This document shows, in pieces, positions 1-6,778 of a stretch of DNA of 10,957 bases. The stretch is from JAZRGE01 sp045644025 (GTDB lineage Bacteria; Bacillota; Clostridia; Oscillospirales; Acutalibacteraceae). The first letter of the stretch is position 1; each line of letters starts with the position of its first letter. The translations under genes were made by a program, and so were the position numbers. Location of the stretch: positions 1-10,957 of the forward strand of contig JAZRGE010000059.1 in assembly GCA_045644025.1 (NCBI GenBank), in the 5' to 3' direction. The notes under the pieces are model-generated. The model was not told the DNA's origin. It was given only the letters and a program-made list of their open reading frames with translations, and ran no database searches.

Positions 1-2094
1 AAACTGAAGAAGCAGCCAGACGTGGTGCTCACGGATCTTCCCGGCATATATTCTCTTTCGCCCTACACGCTGGAAGAAGTGGTGGCCAGAAATTATCTTA
101 TAGACGAAAACCCCGATGCAATACTTAATATAGTGGACGGCACCAACCTGGAGAGAAATCTTTATCTCACAACTCAGCTTATGGAGATAGGTATCCCCGT
201 GGTGGTGGCTGTGAATATGATGGATGCTGTGCGCAAAATCGGCGATAGCATTAATATAGAAGAACTTTCCCGTGCGCTGGGATGCCCTGTTGTGGAGATA
301 TCTGCTCTTAAGGGTGATGGTATAGAAGAGGCTGCCGAAGCGGCGGTTAAGGCTGCTCGCGGCGGAGCTCGTGTGCCGAGGCACATCTTTTCGGGAGACG
401 TGGAGCATGCCATTGCTCATATAGAGGAGGCGGCTATTCATGAAATGGCTCCCGAAAAGCAGCGTTGGTATGCCATTAAGATATTTGAAAGGGATGCAAA
501 GGTTCTTTCTCAATTGGATATTCCTTCCAAGGTGCTTAAGCATATCGAGCAGGATATTGCCATAGTGGAGCTGGAAATGGACGATGATGCCGAGGCTATC
601 ATTACCAACGAGCGATACGTTTACGTGACTAACATTGTTGATAAATGCTGCAAAAAAGCAAACGTGGGCAGGCTTAAATTATCTGATAAAATAGACCGTG
701 TTGTCACAAATCGCTGGCTTGCACTTCCTATTTTCGCGTTTGTGATGTGGCTGGTTTATTTCTTGTCCATAGGATCAATAGGAGATTGGACTGTTACGTT
801 TATGAACGATGGTCTTTTCGGATCGTTTGCCGAAACATATCCCGATAGTTCTATGGCATCCTGGGCAAGTGTTCCTGAATTGCTCGATAAAGTATTGCTT
901 AATGCGGAGGGCAGCCCCATTGTTGCTCCCTGGCTTTATTCACTGATAATGGATGGAATTATCGGCGGTGTTGGTGCTGTGCTTGGATTTGTACCGCAGA
1001 TGGTTATATTGTTTCTGCTTCTTTCATTGCTGGAGGATTGCGGATATATGTCTCGTGTGGCGTTTATAATGGATAGGCTGTTCCGCAAATTTGGCCTTTC
1101 GGGAAAATCTTTTATTCCGATGCTTGTTGCGGTGGGATGCAGTGTGCCCGGTATAATGGCCTCCCGAACCATCGAGCAGGACAGAGACCGAAAAATGACA
1201 ATTATGACAACGAGCTTTATTCCTTGCGGAGCTAAGATGCCTATAGTTGGCCTTGTTGCTGCAGCGCTTTTCGGCAACTCTGCGATTATTGCTACCGCCG
1301 CATATTTTATTGGCGTGGGCGCTGTTGTTGTTTCAGGCCTTATTCTTAAAAAAACAAAGGCGTTTGCGGGTGAACCTGCCCCGTTTGTTATGGAATTGCC
1401 TGCCTATCATGCGCCTGTTGCCGGTAATATTCTTCGCACCACCTGGGAGCGAGGCTGGTCGTTTGTGAAGCGCGCCGGCACGGTTATTCTGGCTGCCAGC
1501 GTTATTATCTGGGTGCTTAACAGTCTTTCCTTCGAAAAAGGATTTCACTATATCACCGAAGCAAACGGCGGAGCTTCCATCCTTGAAATTATAGGTATGG
1601 GAATTGCTTGGCTGTTCAAGCCTCTTGGCTTTGGCAACTGGCAGGCCGCAGTTGCAACGATGCTTGGCCTTGTGGCTAAGGAAGAGGTTGTTGGCGTGTT
1701 TGGATCCCTTTCCGAAATGCTGCCCGAATCGGCCGATTTGATGACAGAACTCGAAGAAGGCGCCTTTAGGAATGCGGTGATCATAGGAAAAGAATTCTTT
1801 GGCGGAAGTAAGCTTTCGGCGTTTTCCTTTATGATCTTTAATCTGCTGTGCGCCCCTTGCTTCGCTGCAATGGGAGCAATCAAAAGGGAAATGAACAACT
1901 GGAAGTGGTCGGTTGGCGCAATAATTTATATGTCGGCCTTTGCCTATGCGATATCGCTGATTGTATTCCAATTTGGCTCTTGGTTTGGCGGCACAGGCAG
2001 CATTATGGGAACTGTTGCCGCTACCGCAACGTTGGCACTGCTTTTATATCTGCTGATTCGCCCGAACAAATATCAAACTAATAAATTGAAATAA
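1..2094 (+). CDS. feoB: Ferrous iron transport protein B (FeoB), 5'-truncated by window edge
   Basis: This is a GTP-binding membrane protein that takes up Fe(II) across the cytoplasmic membrane. The frame is open from base 1, so 697 residues are visible; about 45 N-terminal residues, including the G1 P-loop and G2, lie outside the window. Seen in the visible part: G3 DLPGIYSLSPYT at residue 12, G4 NMMD at 72-75, G5 SALKG at 101-105, then a cytosolic helical linker, and from about residue 238 a polytopic membrane domain. That domain holds the FeoB gate cysteines: C380 in GCSVPG, C409 in IPCGAKMP, and C617 and C620 in CAPCFAAMG. These motifs are diagnostic of FeoB. The stop codon overlaps the ribosome binding site of the small FeoB-associated gene, so the two are co-transcribed. 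feoA, if present, would be upstream, out of view. No frameshift is seen. Confidence 0.97.
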   Translation, partial: KLKKQPDVVLTDLPGIYSLSPYTLEEVVARNYLIDENPDAILNIVDGTNLERNLYLTTQLMEIGIPVVVAVNMMDAVRKIGDSINIEELSRALGCPVVEISALKGDGIEEAAEAAVKAARGGARVPRHIFSGDVEHAIAHIEEAAIHEMAPEKQRWYAIKIFERDAKVLSQLDIPSKVLKHIEQDIAIVELEMDDDAEAIITNERYVYVTNIVDKCCKKANVGRLKLSDKIDRVVTNRWLALPIFAFVMWLVYFLSIGSIGDWTVTFMNDGLFGSFAETYPDSSMASWASVPELLDKVLLNAEGSPIVAPWLYSLIMDGIIGGVGAVLGFVPQMVILFLLLSLLEDCGYMSRVAFIMDRLFRKFGLSGKSFIPMLVAVGCSVPGIMASRTIEQDRDRKMTIMTTSFIPCGAKMPIVGLVAAALFGNSAIIATAAYFIGVGAVVVSGLILKKTKAFAGEPAPFVMELPAYHAPVAGNILRTTWERGWSFVKRAGTVILAASVIIWVLNSLSFEKGFHYITEANGGASILEIIGMGIAWLFKPLGFGNWQAAVATMLGLVAKEEVVGVFGSLSEMLPESADLMTELEEGAFRNAVIIGKEFFGGSKLSAFSFMIFNLLCAPCFAAMGAIKREMNNWKWSVGAIIYMSAFAYAISLIVFQFGSWFGGTGSIMGTVAATATLALLLYLLIRPNKYQTNKLK

Positions 2095-2105
2095 GGAGAT
2101 AATCT

Positions 2106-2258
2106 ATGGATTGGCCAACGATTATAATAGCTTCATTGATAGGTCTTGCTGTTGTGGCGATAATTGTGCGTGGCATTATCAACAGAAAAAACGGGAAGGG
2201 TTCCTGCGGTTGCGGATGTTCAGGTTGCGCAATGAAGGACAATTGCAGTAATAGATAA
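2106..2258 (+). CDS. FeoB-associated Cys-rich membrane protein, 50 aa
   Basis: This is a 50-residue open frame starting at ATG 2106, with AAGGAG at 2093-2098 (overlapping the feoB stop) seven bases ahead. Residues 4-21 (PTIIIASLIGLAVVAIIV) form one hydrophobic membrane segment. A short basic stretch (RGIINRKNGK) follows, then a cysteine-rich tail with C34, C36, C38, C41 and C47 in CGCGCSGC and DNC. A single helix with a Cys-rich tail directly behind feoB is the hallmark of the FeoB-associated Cys-rich membrane protein family (Pfam FeoB_associated). Its role is not firmly known; an accessory part in Fe(II) handling or FeoB assembly is inferred from constant linkage, and it may replace FeoC functionally. 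The positive-inside rule would place the Cys-rich tail in the cytosol. Confidence 0.9.
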   Translation: MDWPTIIIASLIGLAVVAIIVRGIINRKNGKGSCGCGCSGCAMKDNCSNR

Positions 2259-2263
2259 TATAA

Positions 2264-2294
2264 ATGGCTGTCCGCTGGGAAGGCGGGCAGCCAT
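2264..2294 (+). terminator. Hairpin after the feoB operon, likely terminator
   Basis: Six bases after the small gene's stop, ATGGCTGTCCGC (2264-2275) pairs with GCGGGCAGCCAT (2283-2294). The stem is 12 bp with one G-U pair and the loop is 7 bases (2276-2282). It sits where a terminator is expected. The following bases are ATAATTTA, so the U-tract is poor and termination may be incomplete. Confidence 0.65.
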
Positions 2295-2302
2295 AATTTA
2301 TG

Positions 2303-2346
2303 AATAAAATACAATAAAAATGCATAAAACATTAATAAAATACAAT
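2303..2346. repeat. 13-bp direct repeat, two copies 31 bp apart
   Basis: AATAAAATACAAT occurs at 2303-2315 and again, exactly, at 2334-2346. The start-to-start distance of 31 bp is close to three helical turns, which would place both copies on the same face of the DNA. The region is very AT-rich, so chance is a real alternative, but the TACAAT ends make a 13-base exact match less trivial than a plain A/T run. Confidence 0.5.
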
Positions 2347-2385
2347 CGCTACACGTGGAGCTGATAGTTTATATCTGTTTCTGCA

Positions 2386-2399
2386 ACAAAACGTTTTGT
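2386..2399. promoter_or_regulatory. Perfect 14-bp palindrome, possible operator
   Basis: ACAAAACGTTTTGT is a perfect inverted repeat centred on a CpG at 2392/2393. Outside it, TGC (2382-2384) and GCA (2400-2402) continue the symmetry with one unpaired base. A central CpG with A/T flanks is the layout of LacI-family operators (the CcpA cre site belongs here), but it does not match a cre site well. It lies about 90 bases upstream of the argG -35. The bound protein is unknown. Confidence 0.45.
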
Positions 2400-2490
2400 G
2401 CAATATAACATATAAAACTCACCAAAAATACTGGAATTTATGCCGCGAAAGCCAAAAAAACGAGAAAAGAAAAATATTTCCAAAAAAAGG

Positions 2491-2519
2491 TTGACAAAGC
2501 AAAAACGGATATGTATAAT
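2491..2519 (+). promoter_or_regulatory. Sigma-A promoter of the argG operon
   Basis: TTGACA (2491-2496) and TATAAT (2514-2519) are both exact consensus hexamers with an ideal 17-bp spacer. Transcription would start near 2525-2527, giving a leader of about 36 bases before argG. A match this good predicts strong basal activity, so repression is the expected mode of control. Confidence 0.92.
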
Positions 2520-2525
2520 AATGCA
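2512..2525. promoter_or_regulatory. ARG-box-like sequence on the argG -10 (candidate ArgR/AhrC site)
   Basis: TGTATAATAATGCA fits the arginine repressor box TGAATnnnnATTCA at 8 of 10 fixed positions, with one mismatch in each half. It fully covers the -10 hexamer, where a repressor would block RNA polymerase. A further ATTCA half-site follows at 2532-2536. TATAAT itself contributes some of the matches, so the call is tentative; placement in front of arg genes is the main support. Confidence 0.4.
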
Positions 2526-2561
2526 CATACAATTCACAATGTCCTTTAGGAGGCGTTTTTT

Positions 2562-3779
2562 ATGAATAAAGAAAACATCAAAAAGGTTGTTCTGGCCTAT
2601 TCCGGTGGCCTGGATACATCCATCATCATTCCCTGGCTAAAAGAGAATTATAACAATTGCGAAGTTGTTGCCGTTTCCGGCAACGTGGGCCAGGCAGACG
2701 AACTTGAAGGCCTGGAAGAAAAGGCTATCAAGACCGGTGCATCCAAGCTTTACGTTCTTGATCAGACCGATGAATATGTGGATGATTTTATTATCCCCAC
2801 AATGAAGGCCGGCGCTGTTTACGAAGATTATCTGCTGGGCACCAGCCACGCTCGTCCCTGCATTGCAAAGGGCCTTGTGGAGATTGCCATTAAAGAAAAT
2901 GCCGATGCTATCGTTCACGGTTGCACAGGCAAGGGCAACGATCAGGTTCGTTTCGAGCTTGCTATTAAGCACTTTGCCCCCAATATGCCTATTATTGCTC
3001 CTTGGAGAGAGTGGGAGATCAAATCCCGCGAAGAGGAGATCGAATATGCCGAGGCACACAACATCCCCTTGAAGATAAACAGAGAGACCAATTACTCCAA
3101 GGATAAAAACCTTTGGCATCTCTCCCACGAAGGTATGGATCTGGAAGACACCGGCAACGAGCCGATGTATGAGAAAGAGGGCTTCCTTGAAATGGGTGTT
3201 TCGCCCATTAAGGCTCCCGATGCTCCCACCTATGTTACCTTGGATTTCGAAAAAGGTATTCCCGTGGCTATCGATGGCGAAAAGATGTCGGCCAAGAATA
3301 TTATCCTTAAGCTCAATGAGCTTGGCGGTAAGAACGGTATCGGCATCATCGATATTGTGGAAAACAGGCTTGTTGGCATGAAGTGCCGTGGCGTTTATGA
3401 GACTCCCGGCGGCACAATTCTCTACAAAGCACACAGCGTTCTTGAAAGCATCTGCCTGGATAAGATGACTCTTCACGAAAAGCAGAAGCTCTCCATCACC
3501 TTTGCCGAGCTGGTCTACAACGGCCAGTGGTTCACTCCCTTAAGGGAAGCTCTTTCCGCTTTTGTGGATAAAACTCAGGAGAAGGTGACCGGCACAGTGA
3601 AGCTTAAGCTCTATAAGGGCAATATCATCAACGCAGGTGTTTGGAGTCCCTATTCTCTCTATAGCGAAGAGATCGCAACATTTGGCGAAAGCGACTACGA
3701 TCAGAGGGATTCCGCAGGCTTCATCAATCTTTACGGTCTGCCCATCAAGGTTCAGGCTATTGTTGACGGCAAAAAATAA
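2562..3779 (+). CDS. argG: Argininosuccinate synthase
   Basis: It joins citrulline and aspartate with ATP to give argininosuccinate, AMP and pyrophosphate, the next-to-last step of arginine synthesis, in the cytosol. The 405-residue length is normal for the family. Seen: the N-type ATP pyrophosphatase P-loop AYSGGLDTS at 12-20, the substrate loop GTSHARPC at 93-100, GCTGKGNDQVRFE at 120-132, and the signature YSKDKNLWHLSHEG at 178-191 with the conserved acidic LE after it. ATG 2562 is fixed by AGGAGG at 2548-2553, eight bases away. It is the first gene of a six-gene arg/ABC operon and is separated from argH by only 33 bases without a terminator. No key residue appears to be missing. Confidence 0.98.
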   Translation: MNKENIKKVVLAYSGGLDTSIIIPWLKENYNNCEVVAVSGNVGQADELEGLEEKAIKTGASKLYVLDQTDEYVDDFIIPTMKAGAVYEDYLLGTSHARPCIAKGLVEIAIKENADAIVHGCTGKGNDQVRFELAIKHFAPNMPIIAPWREWEIKSREEEIEYAEAHNIPLKINRETNYSKDKNLWHLSHEGMDLEDTGNEPMYEKEGFLEMGVSPIKAPDAPTYVTLDFEKGIPVAIDGEKMSAKNIILKLNELGGKNGIGIIDIVENRLVGMKCRGVYETPGGTILYKAHSVLESICLDKMTLHEKQKLSITFAELVYNGQWFTPLREALSAFVDKTQEKVTGTVKLKLYKGNIINAGVWSPYSLYSEEIATFGESDYDQRDSAGFINLYGLPIKVQAIVDGKK

Positions 3780-3797
3780 TTTCTTATAAATTTTAGC

Positions 3798-3804
3798 AAA
3801 GGAG
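3798..3804 (+). promoter_or_regulatory. Ribosome binding site deciding the argH GTG start
   Basis: AAAGGAG ends eight bases before GTG 3813. The next in-frame ATG, at 3822, would lie 17 bases away, too far, so GTG is preferred. Confidence 0.8.
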
Positions 3805-3812
3805 ATGATACC

Positions 3813-5183
3813 GTGGCAAAAATGTGGGCAGGAAGAACCGACGGCAGCACCGAAAAGTTGGCCGACGATTTTAACTCTTCCATAAGCTTTGATAGCAAAA
3901 TGTATAAGCAGGATATCACCGGAAGTATGGCCCATGCTGCAATGCTCGGTGCCAAGGGTATTATCCTTCAAAGCGAGGCCGATCAGATAATTGAGGGGCT
4001 GGAAGGCATCCTTCAAGATATCGAATCGGGAGCGCTCCAATTTGATATGGAGTGCGAAGATATCCATATGTTTGTTGAGCAGGAGCTCACAAGCAGAATA
4101 GGGGATACAGGTAAAAAGCTTCACACTGCACGCAGCCGCAACGATCAGGTTGCGCTGGATCTCAGAATGTATCTGCGGGATGAAGCAGAAGATATAATCC
4201 AATTCGTTCGCAGCCTTATTTCGGCTGTGTGCGATGTGGCCGAAGCAAATAAGGCCACTATCATGCCGGGCTACACTCATTTGCAGCGAGCTCAGCCTAT
4301 CACCTTCGGGCATCACCTTATGGCCTATGCCATGATGCTTTTGAGGGATATGGATAGGCTTGAAAGTTGCAAAAAGCGAATGAATATTTCGCCTATCGGA
4401 AGTTGTGCCTTGGCCGGCACCACCTACGATACCGACCGCAGAATGGAAGCTGCAAAGCTTGGATTCGATGATATATGCCTTAATAGTATGGATGGCGTAT
4501 CCGACAGAGACTTTTGCTTAGAGCTTATGAGCTGCCTTTCCATTCTTATGATGCATCTTTCCCGTTTCTCGGAAGAGATAATCCTTTGGTCCAGCTGGGA
4601 GTTCAAGTTTGTGGAGCTTTCCGATGCCTACACAACCGGATCTTCCATAATGCCGCAGAAGAAGAATCCCGATATGGCAGAGCTCGTTCGCGGCAAGACG
4701 GGCAGAGTGTATGGTGATCTTTTTGCCCTGCTCACCACCCTTAAGGGTCTGCCTTTGGCCTACAACAAGGATATGCAGGAAGATAAGGAAAGCGTATTTG
4801 ATGCGGTTGAAACAGTTAAGATGTGTCTGCCTGTGTTCACAGGTATGATCGCCACAATGAAGGTTTGCGCCGATAATATGAAAAAAGCCGCGCAAACAGG
4901 CTTTATAAACGCCACCGATCTGGCTGATTATTTGGTGAAGAAAGGCTTGCCTTTCAGAAGCGCTTATAAAATATCGGGCCAAATAGTGGCAAAATGCATT
5001 GAAGAAGGCAAAGTGCTTGAAACAATGAGCCTGGAAGAATATCAAAGCTTCAGTGAGTTGTTTGGCCAAGATGTCTTCGAAAGCATCAATTTGGAAAAAT
5101 GCGTTGAAAAACGCATAAGCGAGGGCGGAACCTCTGTGGCATCCGTTCAATCGCAGATAAATTTTGTTAGAAATAAAATATAA
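3813..5183 (+). CDS. argH: Argininosuccinate lyase
   Basis: It splits argininosuccinate into arginine and fumarate, the last step of arginine synthesis; the family acts as a cytosolic homotetramer. The length of 456 residues is typical. The fumarase/aspartase superfamily marks are all visible: MWAGR near the N-terminus, HTARSRNDQV at 104-113, GYTHLQRAQP at 153-162 with the catalytic His at 156, and the mobile signature loop GSSIMPQKKNPD at 276-287 carrying the catalytic serine. The gene starts with GTG, chosen by ribosome-binding-site spacing. It lies 33 bases after argG and 26 bases before the ABC lipoprotein gene, so it belongs to the same transcript. Its product, arginine, is the likely corepressor of the operon (inference). 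Confidence 0.97.
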   Translation: MAKMWAGRTDGSTEKLADDFNSSISFDSKMYKQDITGSMAHAAMLGAKGIILQSEADQIIEGLEGILQDIESGALQFDMECEDIHMFVEQELTSRIGDTGKKLHTARSRNDQVALDLRMYLRDEAEDIIQFVRSLISAVCDVAEANKATIMPGYTHLQRAQPITFGHHLMAYAMMLLRDMDRLESCKKRMNISPIGSCALAGTTYDTDRRMEAAKLGFDDICLNSMDGVSDRDFCLELMSCLSILMMHLSRFSEEIILWSSWEFKFVELSDAYTTGSSIMPQKKNPDMAELVRGKTGRVYGDLFALLTTLKGLPLAYNKDMQEDKESVFDAVETVKMCLPVFTGMIATMKVCADNMKKAAQTGFINATDLADYLVKKGLPFRSAYKISGQIVAKCIEEGKVLETMSLEEYQSFSELFGQDVFESINLEKCVEKRISEGGTSVASVQSQINFVRNKI

Positions 5184-5209
5184 TGTAATACTGAAAGGAA
5201 AGAACTAAA

Positions 5210-6007
5210 ATGAAAAAAATATTAGCACTTATTCTTGCAACCGTACTTTGTGTAGCTTGCCTTGCCGGCTGCGGCAGCAAGGGCCTTTCTATGGCCGAAC
5301 TGGAAAAGAAGGGCGAGCTTGTTATTGCCACCAGCCCCGATTTTCCTCCCTTTGAAGAGCTCACTGCCGATGGCAAAGTGGAAGGTATCGAAATAGAAAT
5401 TCTTAAGCTTATCTGCGCAGAACTTGGCGTGGAACTCAAGATCGAGACAATGAACTTTGAGTCTGTGCTTCCCGGTGTTCAGGCCGGCAAATATGATGTT
5501 GGTGTTTCCGGCATCTCTGTTACTCCCGATAGGGAAAAGAACGTTCTCTTCACCGATCCCTACTGCCTTGCTGCTCAGGCTATCGTTGTTGTTGAGGGCA
5601 GCCCCATCGCCAAGAAGGCCGATCTTGCCGGCAAAGCCGTTTCCGTTCAGAGCGGCACCACAGCTGAGTCTTTCTGCCGCAAGGAAGGCTACACCGTGAA
5701 TGCCTACGCTGCCAACAGCGATGCACAGCTTGCTCTCACCACCGCTAAGGTTCAGGCTTGGGTTATCGATGATCTTACTGCTGCCGAGATGGTTGCAGCT
5801 TATAATGAGACTGCAGAAGCCGGCAAGAAGCTGGTTATCCTTGATGAGCCTATGACAACCGAGCCCTACGCATTTGCTTTTGCAAAGGGCAGCGACGAGG
5901 TTGTTGAGAAGATCAACACTATTCTTAACAAACTGGTTGCAGACGGCAAAGTAAAGGCTATCTTTGAGCAGTTCAATGCTCCCTACACCCAGCCCGAAGT
6001 AAAATAA
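5210..6007 (+). CDS. Amino-acid ABC transporter, substrate-binding lipoprotein
   Basis: This is the extracellular receptor of a polar amino-acid ABC importer (SBP_bac_3 / cluster 3 fold), 265 residues. The signal is a lipoprotein type: MKK, a hydrophobic stretch, then lipobox LAGC with the lipidated Cys at 21. The mature domain shows ELVIATSPDFPPFEE (36-50), the carboxylate-binding arginine R108 in SVTPDREKNVLFTDPY, SGTTAES (148-154), and VIDD (185-188), where an acidic residue usually holds the ligand's alpha-amino group. These motifs define an amino-acid binder, but the side-chain pocket cannot be read by eye. The segment GIEIEIL (59-65) has Glu where many relatives have Asp. The context between argH and argF makes ornithine, citrulline or arginine plausible; cystine, glutamine and histidine are alternatives. 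AAAGGA at 5194-5199 serves ATG 5210. Confidence 0.93.
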   Translation: MKKILALILATVLCVACLAGCGSKGLSMAELEKKGELVIATSPDFPPFEELTADGKVEGIEIEILKLICAELGVELKIETMNFESVLPGVQAGKYDVGVSGISVTPDREKNVLFTDPYCLAAQAIVVVEGSPIAKKADLAGKAVSVQSGTTAESFCRKEGYTVNAYAANSDAQLALTTAKVQAWVIDDLTAAEMVAAYNETAEAGKKLVILDEPMTTEPYAFAFAKGSDEVVEKINTILNKLVADGKVKAIFEQFNAPYTQPEVK

Positions 6008-6033
6008 ATTCAATTAAATCTTTGCTACTTGGT

Positions 6034-6060
6034 AAAGGATGTGATTTTATCGCATCCTTT
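6034..6060 (+). terminator. Hairpin between binding-protein and permease genes (attenuator or mRNA stabiliser)
   Basis: AAAGGATGTGAT (6034-6045) pairs with ATCGCATCCTTT (6049-6060): a 12-bp stem with one G-U pair and a TTT loop. It starts 26 bases after the lipoprotein stop and ends 31 bases before the permease start. Only one T follows the stem, so full termination is unlikely. Partial termination, or protection of the upstream mRNA from 3' decay, would raise the binding protein over its membrane partners, as is common in ABC operons. Confidence 0.6.
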
Positions 6061-6077
6061 TCCGCATTATTATTCCG

Positions 6078-6084
6078 AAGGGAG
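6078..6084 (+). promoter_or_regulatory. Ribosome binding site deciding the permease GTG start
   Basis: AAGGGAG lies seven bases before GTG 6092. The longer frame from TTG 6029 has no good ribosome binding site and would run through the 6034-6060 hairpin. Confidence 0.8.
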
Positions 6085-6091
6085 AACCGCT

Positions 6092-6778
6092 GTGAACGCC
6101 TGGTTCGAAAAACTTTACGAGACATTTATTGAAACCGGTTTTTATAAGCTGATGATAGACGGTTTCAAAAACACGATCATAATCACCCTGGGTGCCCTTG
6201 CCATAGGTGTTGTGATAGGCACACTTATTGCTGTGATAAAGTATTTTTCTGATGATACTAAATGGCTTAAGCCTCTGGCATGGATATGCGATACATATGT
6301 TACTGTTGTGCGCGGCGTGCCCGTTGTTGTGCTGTTGCTTATATTCTATTTTGTGATATTGGCTGCAGCAGACGGTGTCACCGTTGCCATTCTCACCTTT
6401 GGTATCAACTCGGGTGCCTATATGGCCGAGCTTATCCGCAGCGGTATAAATGCTGTTGATAAAGGCCAAATGGAAGCAGGCCGCAGCCTTGGTATGTCTA
6501 AGTTGCAGACTATGGTGAAGATAGTGCTTCCCCAGGCTGTGAGATATATTCTTCCTGCAATAGGCAACGAGCTTATTGCTCTTTTGAAGGAGACTTCCGT
6601 TGCAGGCTACGTGGCTGTGGAAGATCTTACAAAAGCGGGAGATATCACCAGAAATATCACCTACGATGCAGTAAACCCCTTGCTGGTTGTGGCAGTTACA
6701 TACCTCACTATGGTTGTTTTGCTCACACAGCTTCTCAAACTTCTGGAAAGGAGGCTGGCCAAGAGTGATAAGCGTTAA
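6092..6778 (+). CDS. Amino-acid ABC transporter, permease subunit (HisM/GlnP type)
   Basis: This is the membrane channel of the importer, 228 residues from GTG 6092. Hydrophobic segments lie at about 25-50, 72-92, 96-115, 150-172 and 195-216, the usual five for this family. VRGVP (73-77) is the typical start of the second helix. The EAA loop, which couples to the ATPase, is EAGRSLGMSKLQTMVKIVLPQA at 128-149, shown here for its key E128, G130 and G134, and is followed by GNELIALLKETSVAG. One permease gene means it likely works as a homodimer, as in many Gram-positive importers of this group. Its end overlaps the start of the ATPase gene by 14 bases, which points to translational coupling and a 1:1 subunit supply. 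Confidence 0.94.
   Translation: MNAWFEKLYETFIETGFYKLMIDGFKNTIIITLGALAIGVVIGTLIAVIKYFSDDTKWLKPLAWICDTYVTVVRGVPVVVLLLIFYFVILAAADGVTVAILTFGINSGAYMAELIRSGINAVDKGQMEAGRSLGMSKLQTMVKIVLPQAVRYILPAIGNELIALLKETSVAGYVAVEDLTKAGDITRNITYDAVNPLLVVAVTYLTMVVLLTQLLKLLERRLAKSDKR
6747..6754 (+). promoter_or_regulatory. Ribosome binding site deciding the ATPase GTG start
   Basis: AAAGGAGG lies inside the permease's last codons, ten bases before GTG 6765. The frame is open further upstream to 6687, but the protein family begins at this GTG (MISVKNLEKNF). Confidence 0.8.

Larger units (their letters stand above)
2259..2561. other. 303-base intergenic region between the feo and arg operons
   Basis: No credible gene is seen on either strand here. 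It holds, in order, the feo-operon hairpin (2264-2294), a 13-bp direct repeat (2303-2315 and 2334-2346), a perfect palindrome (2386-2399), an A-rich tract with runs of A (about 2420-2490), and the argG promoter and ribosome binding site (2491-2553). The A-rich tract directly before the -35 resembles an UP element or bent DNA, which would fit a strong promoter. Confidence 0.8.

Noticed and set aside
1333..1971. Long open frame on the - strand opposite feoB
   Set aside because: It has no ribosome binding site and no recognisable motif, and the + strand frame is a clear FeoB. Similar long - strand frames lie opposite argG, the binding protein and argF; they come from codon bias that avoids antisense stops.
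2349..2537. 62-codon open frame on the - strand in the feo-arg spacer
   Set aside because: The product is a Phe/Ile/Cys-rich string with no family look, it would overlap the argG promoter, and it has no convincing ribosome binding site.
2524..2561. Riboswitch or T-box in the argG leader
   Set aside because: The leader is only about 36 bases and holds no room for such a structure.
5179..5184. TATAAT at the end of argH as an internal promoter for the ABC genes
   Set aside because: No -35-like hexamer lies 16-18 bp upstream; the bases are simply an A/T-rich stop-codon region. A weak extended promoter cannot be excluded but is not supported.
6029..6091. Upstream TTG start for the permease, adding 21 residues
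   Set aside because: There is no ribosome binding site, the extension would be encoded by the hairpin, and the family's N-terminus fits GTG 6092 with AAGGGAG in place.
6687..6764. Upstream ATG start for the ATPase, adding 26 residues
   Set aside because: The extension is just the permease C-terminal coding region in another frame; the domain starts at GTG 6765, which has AAAGGAGG ahead.
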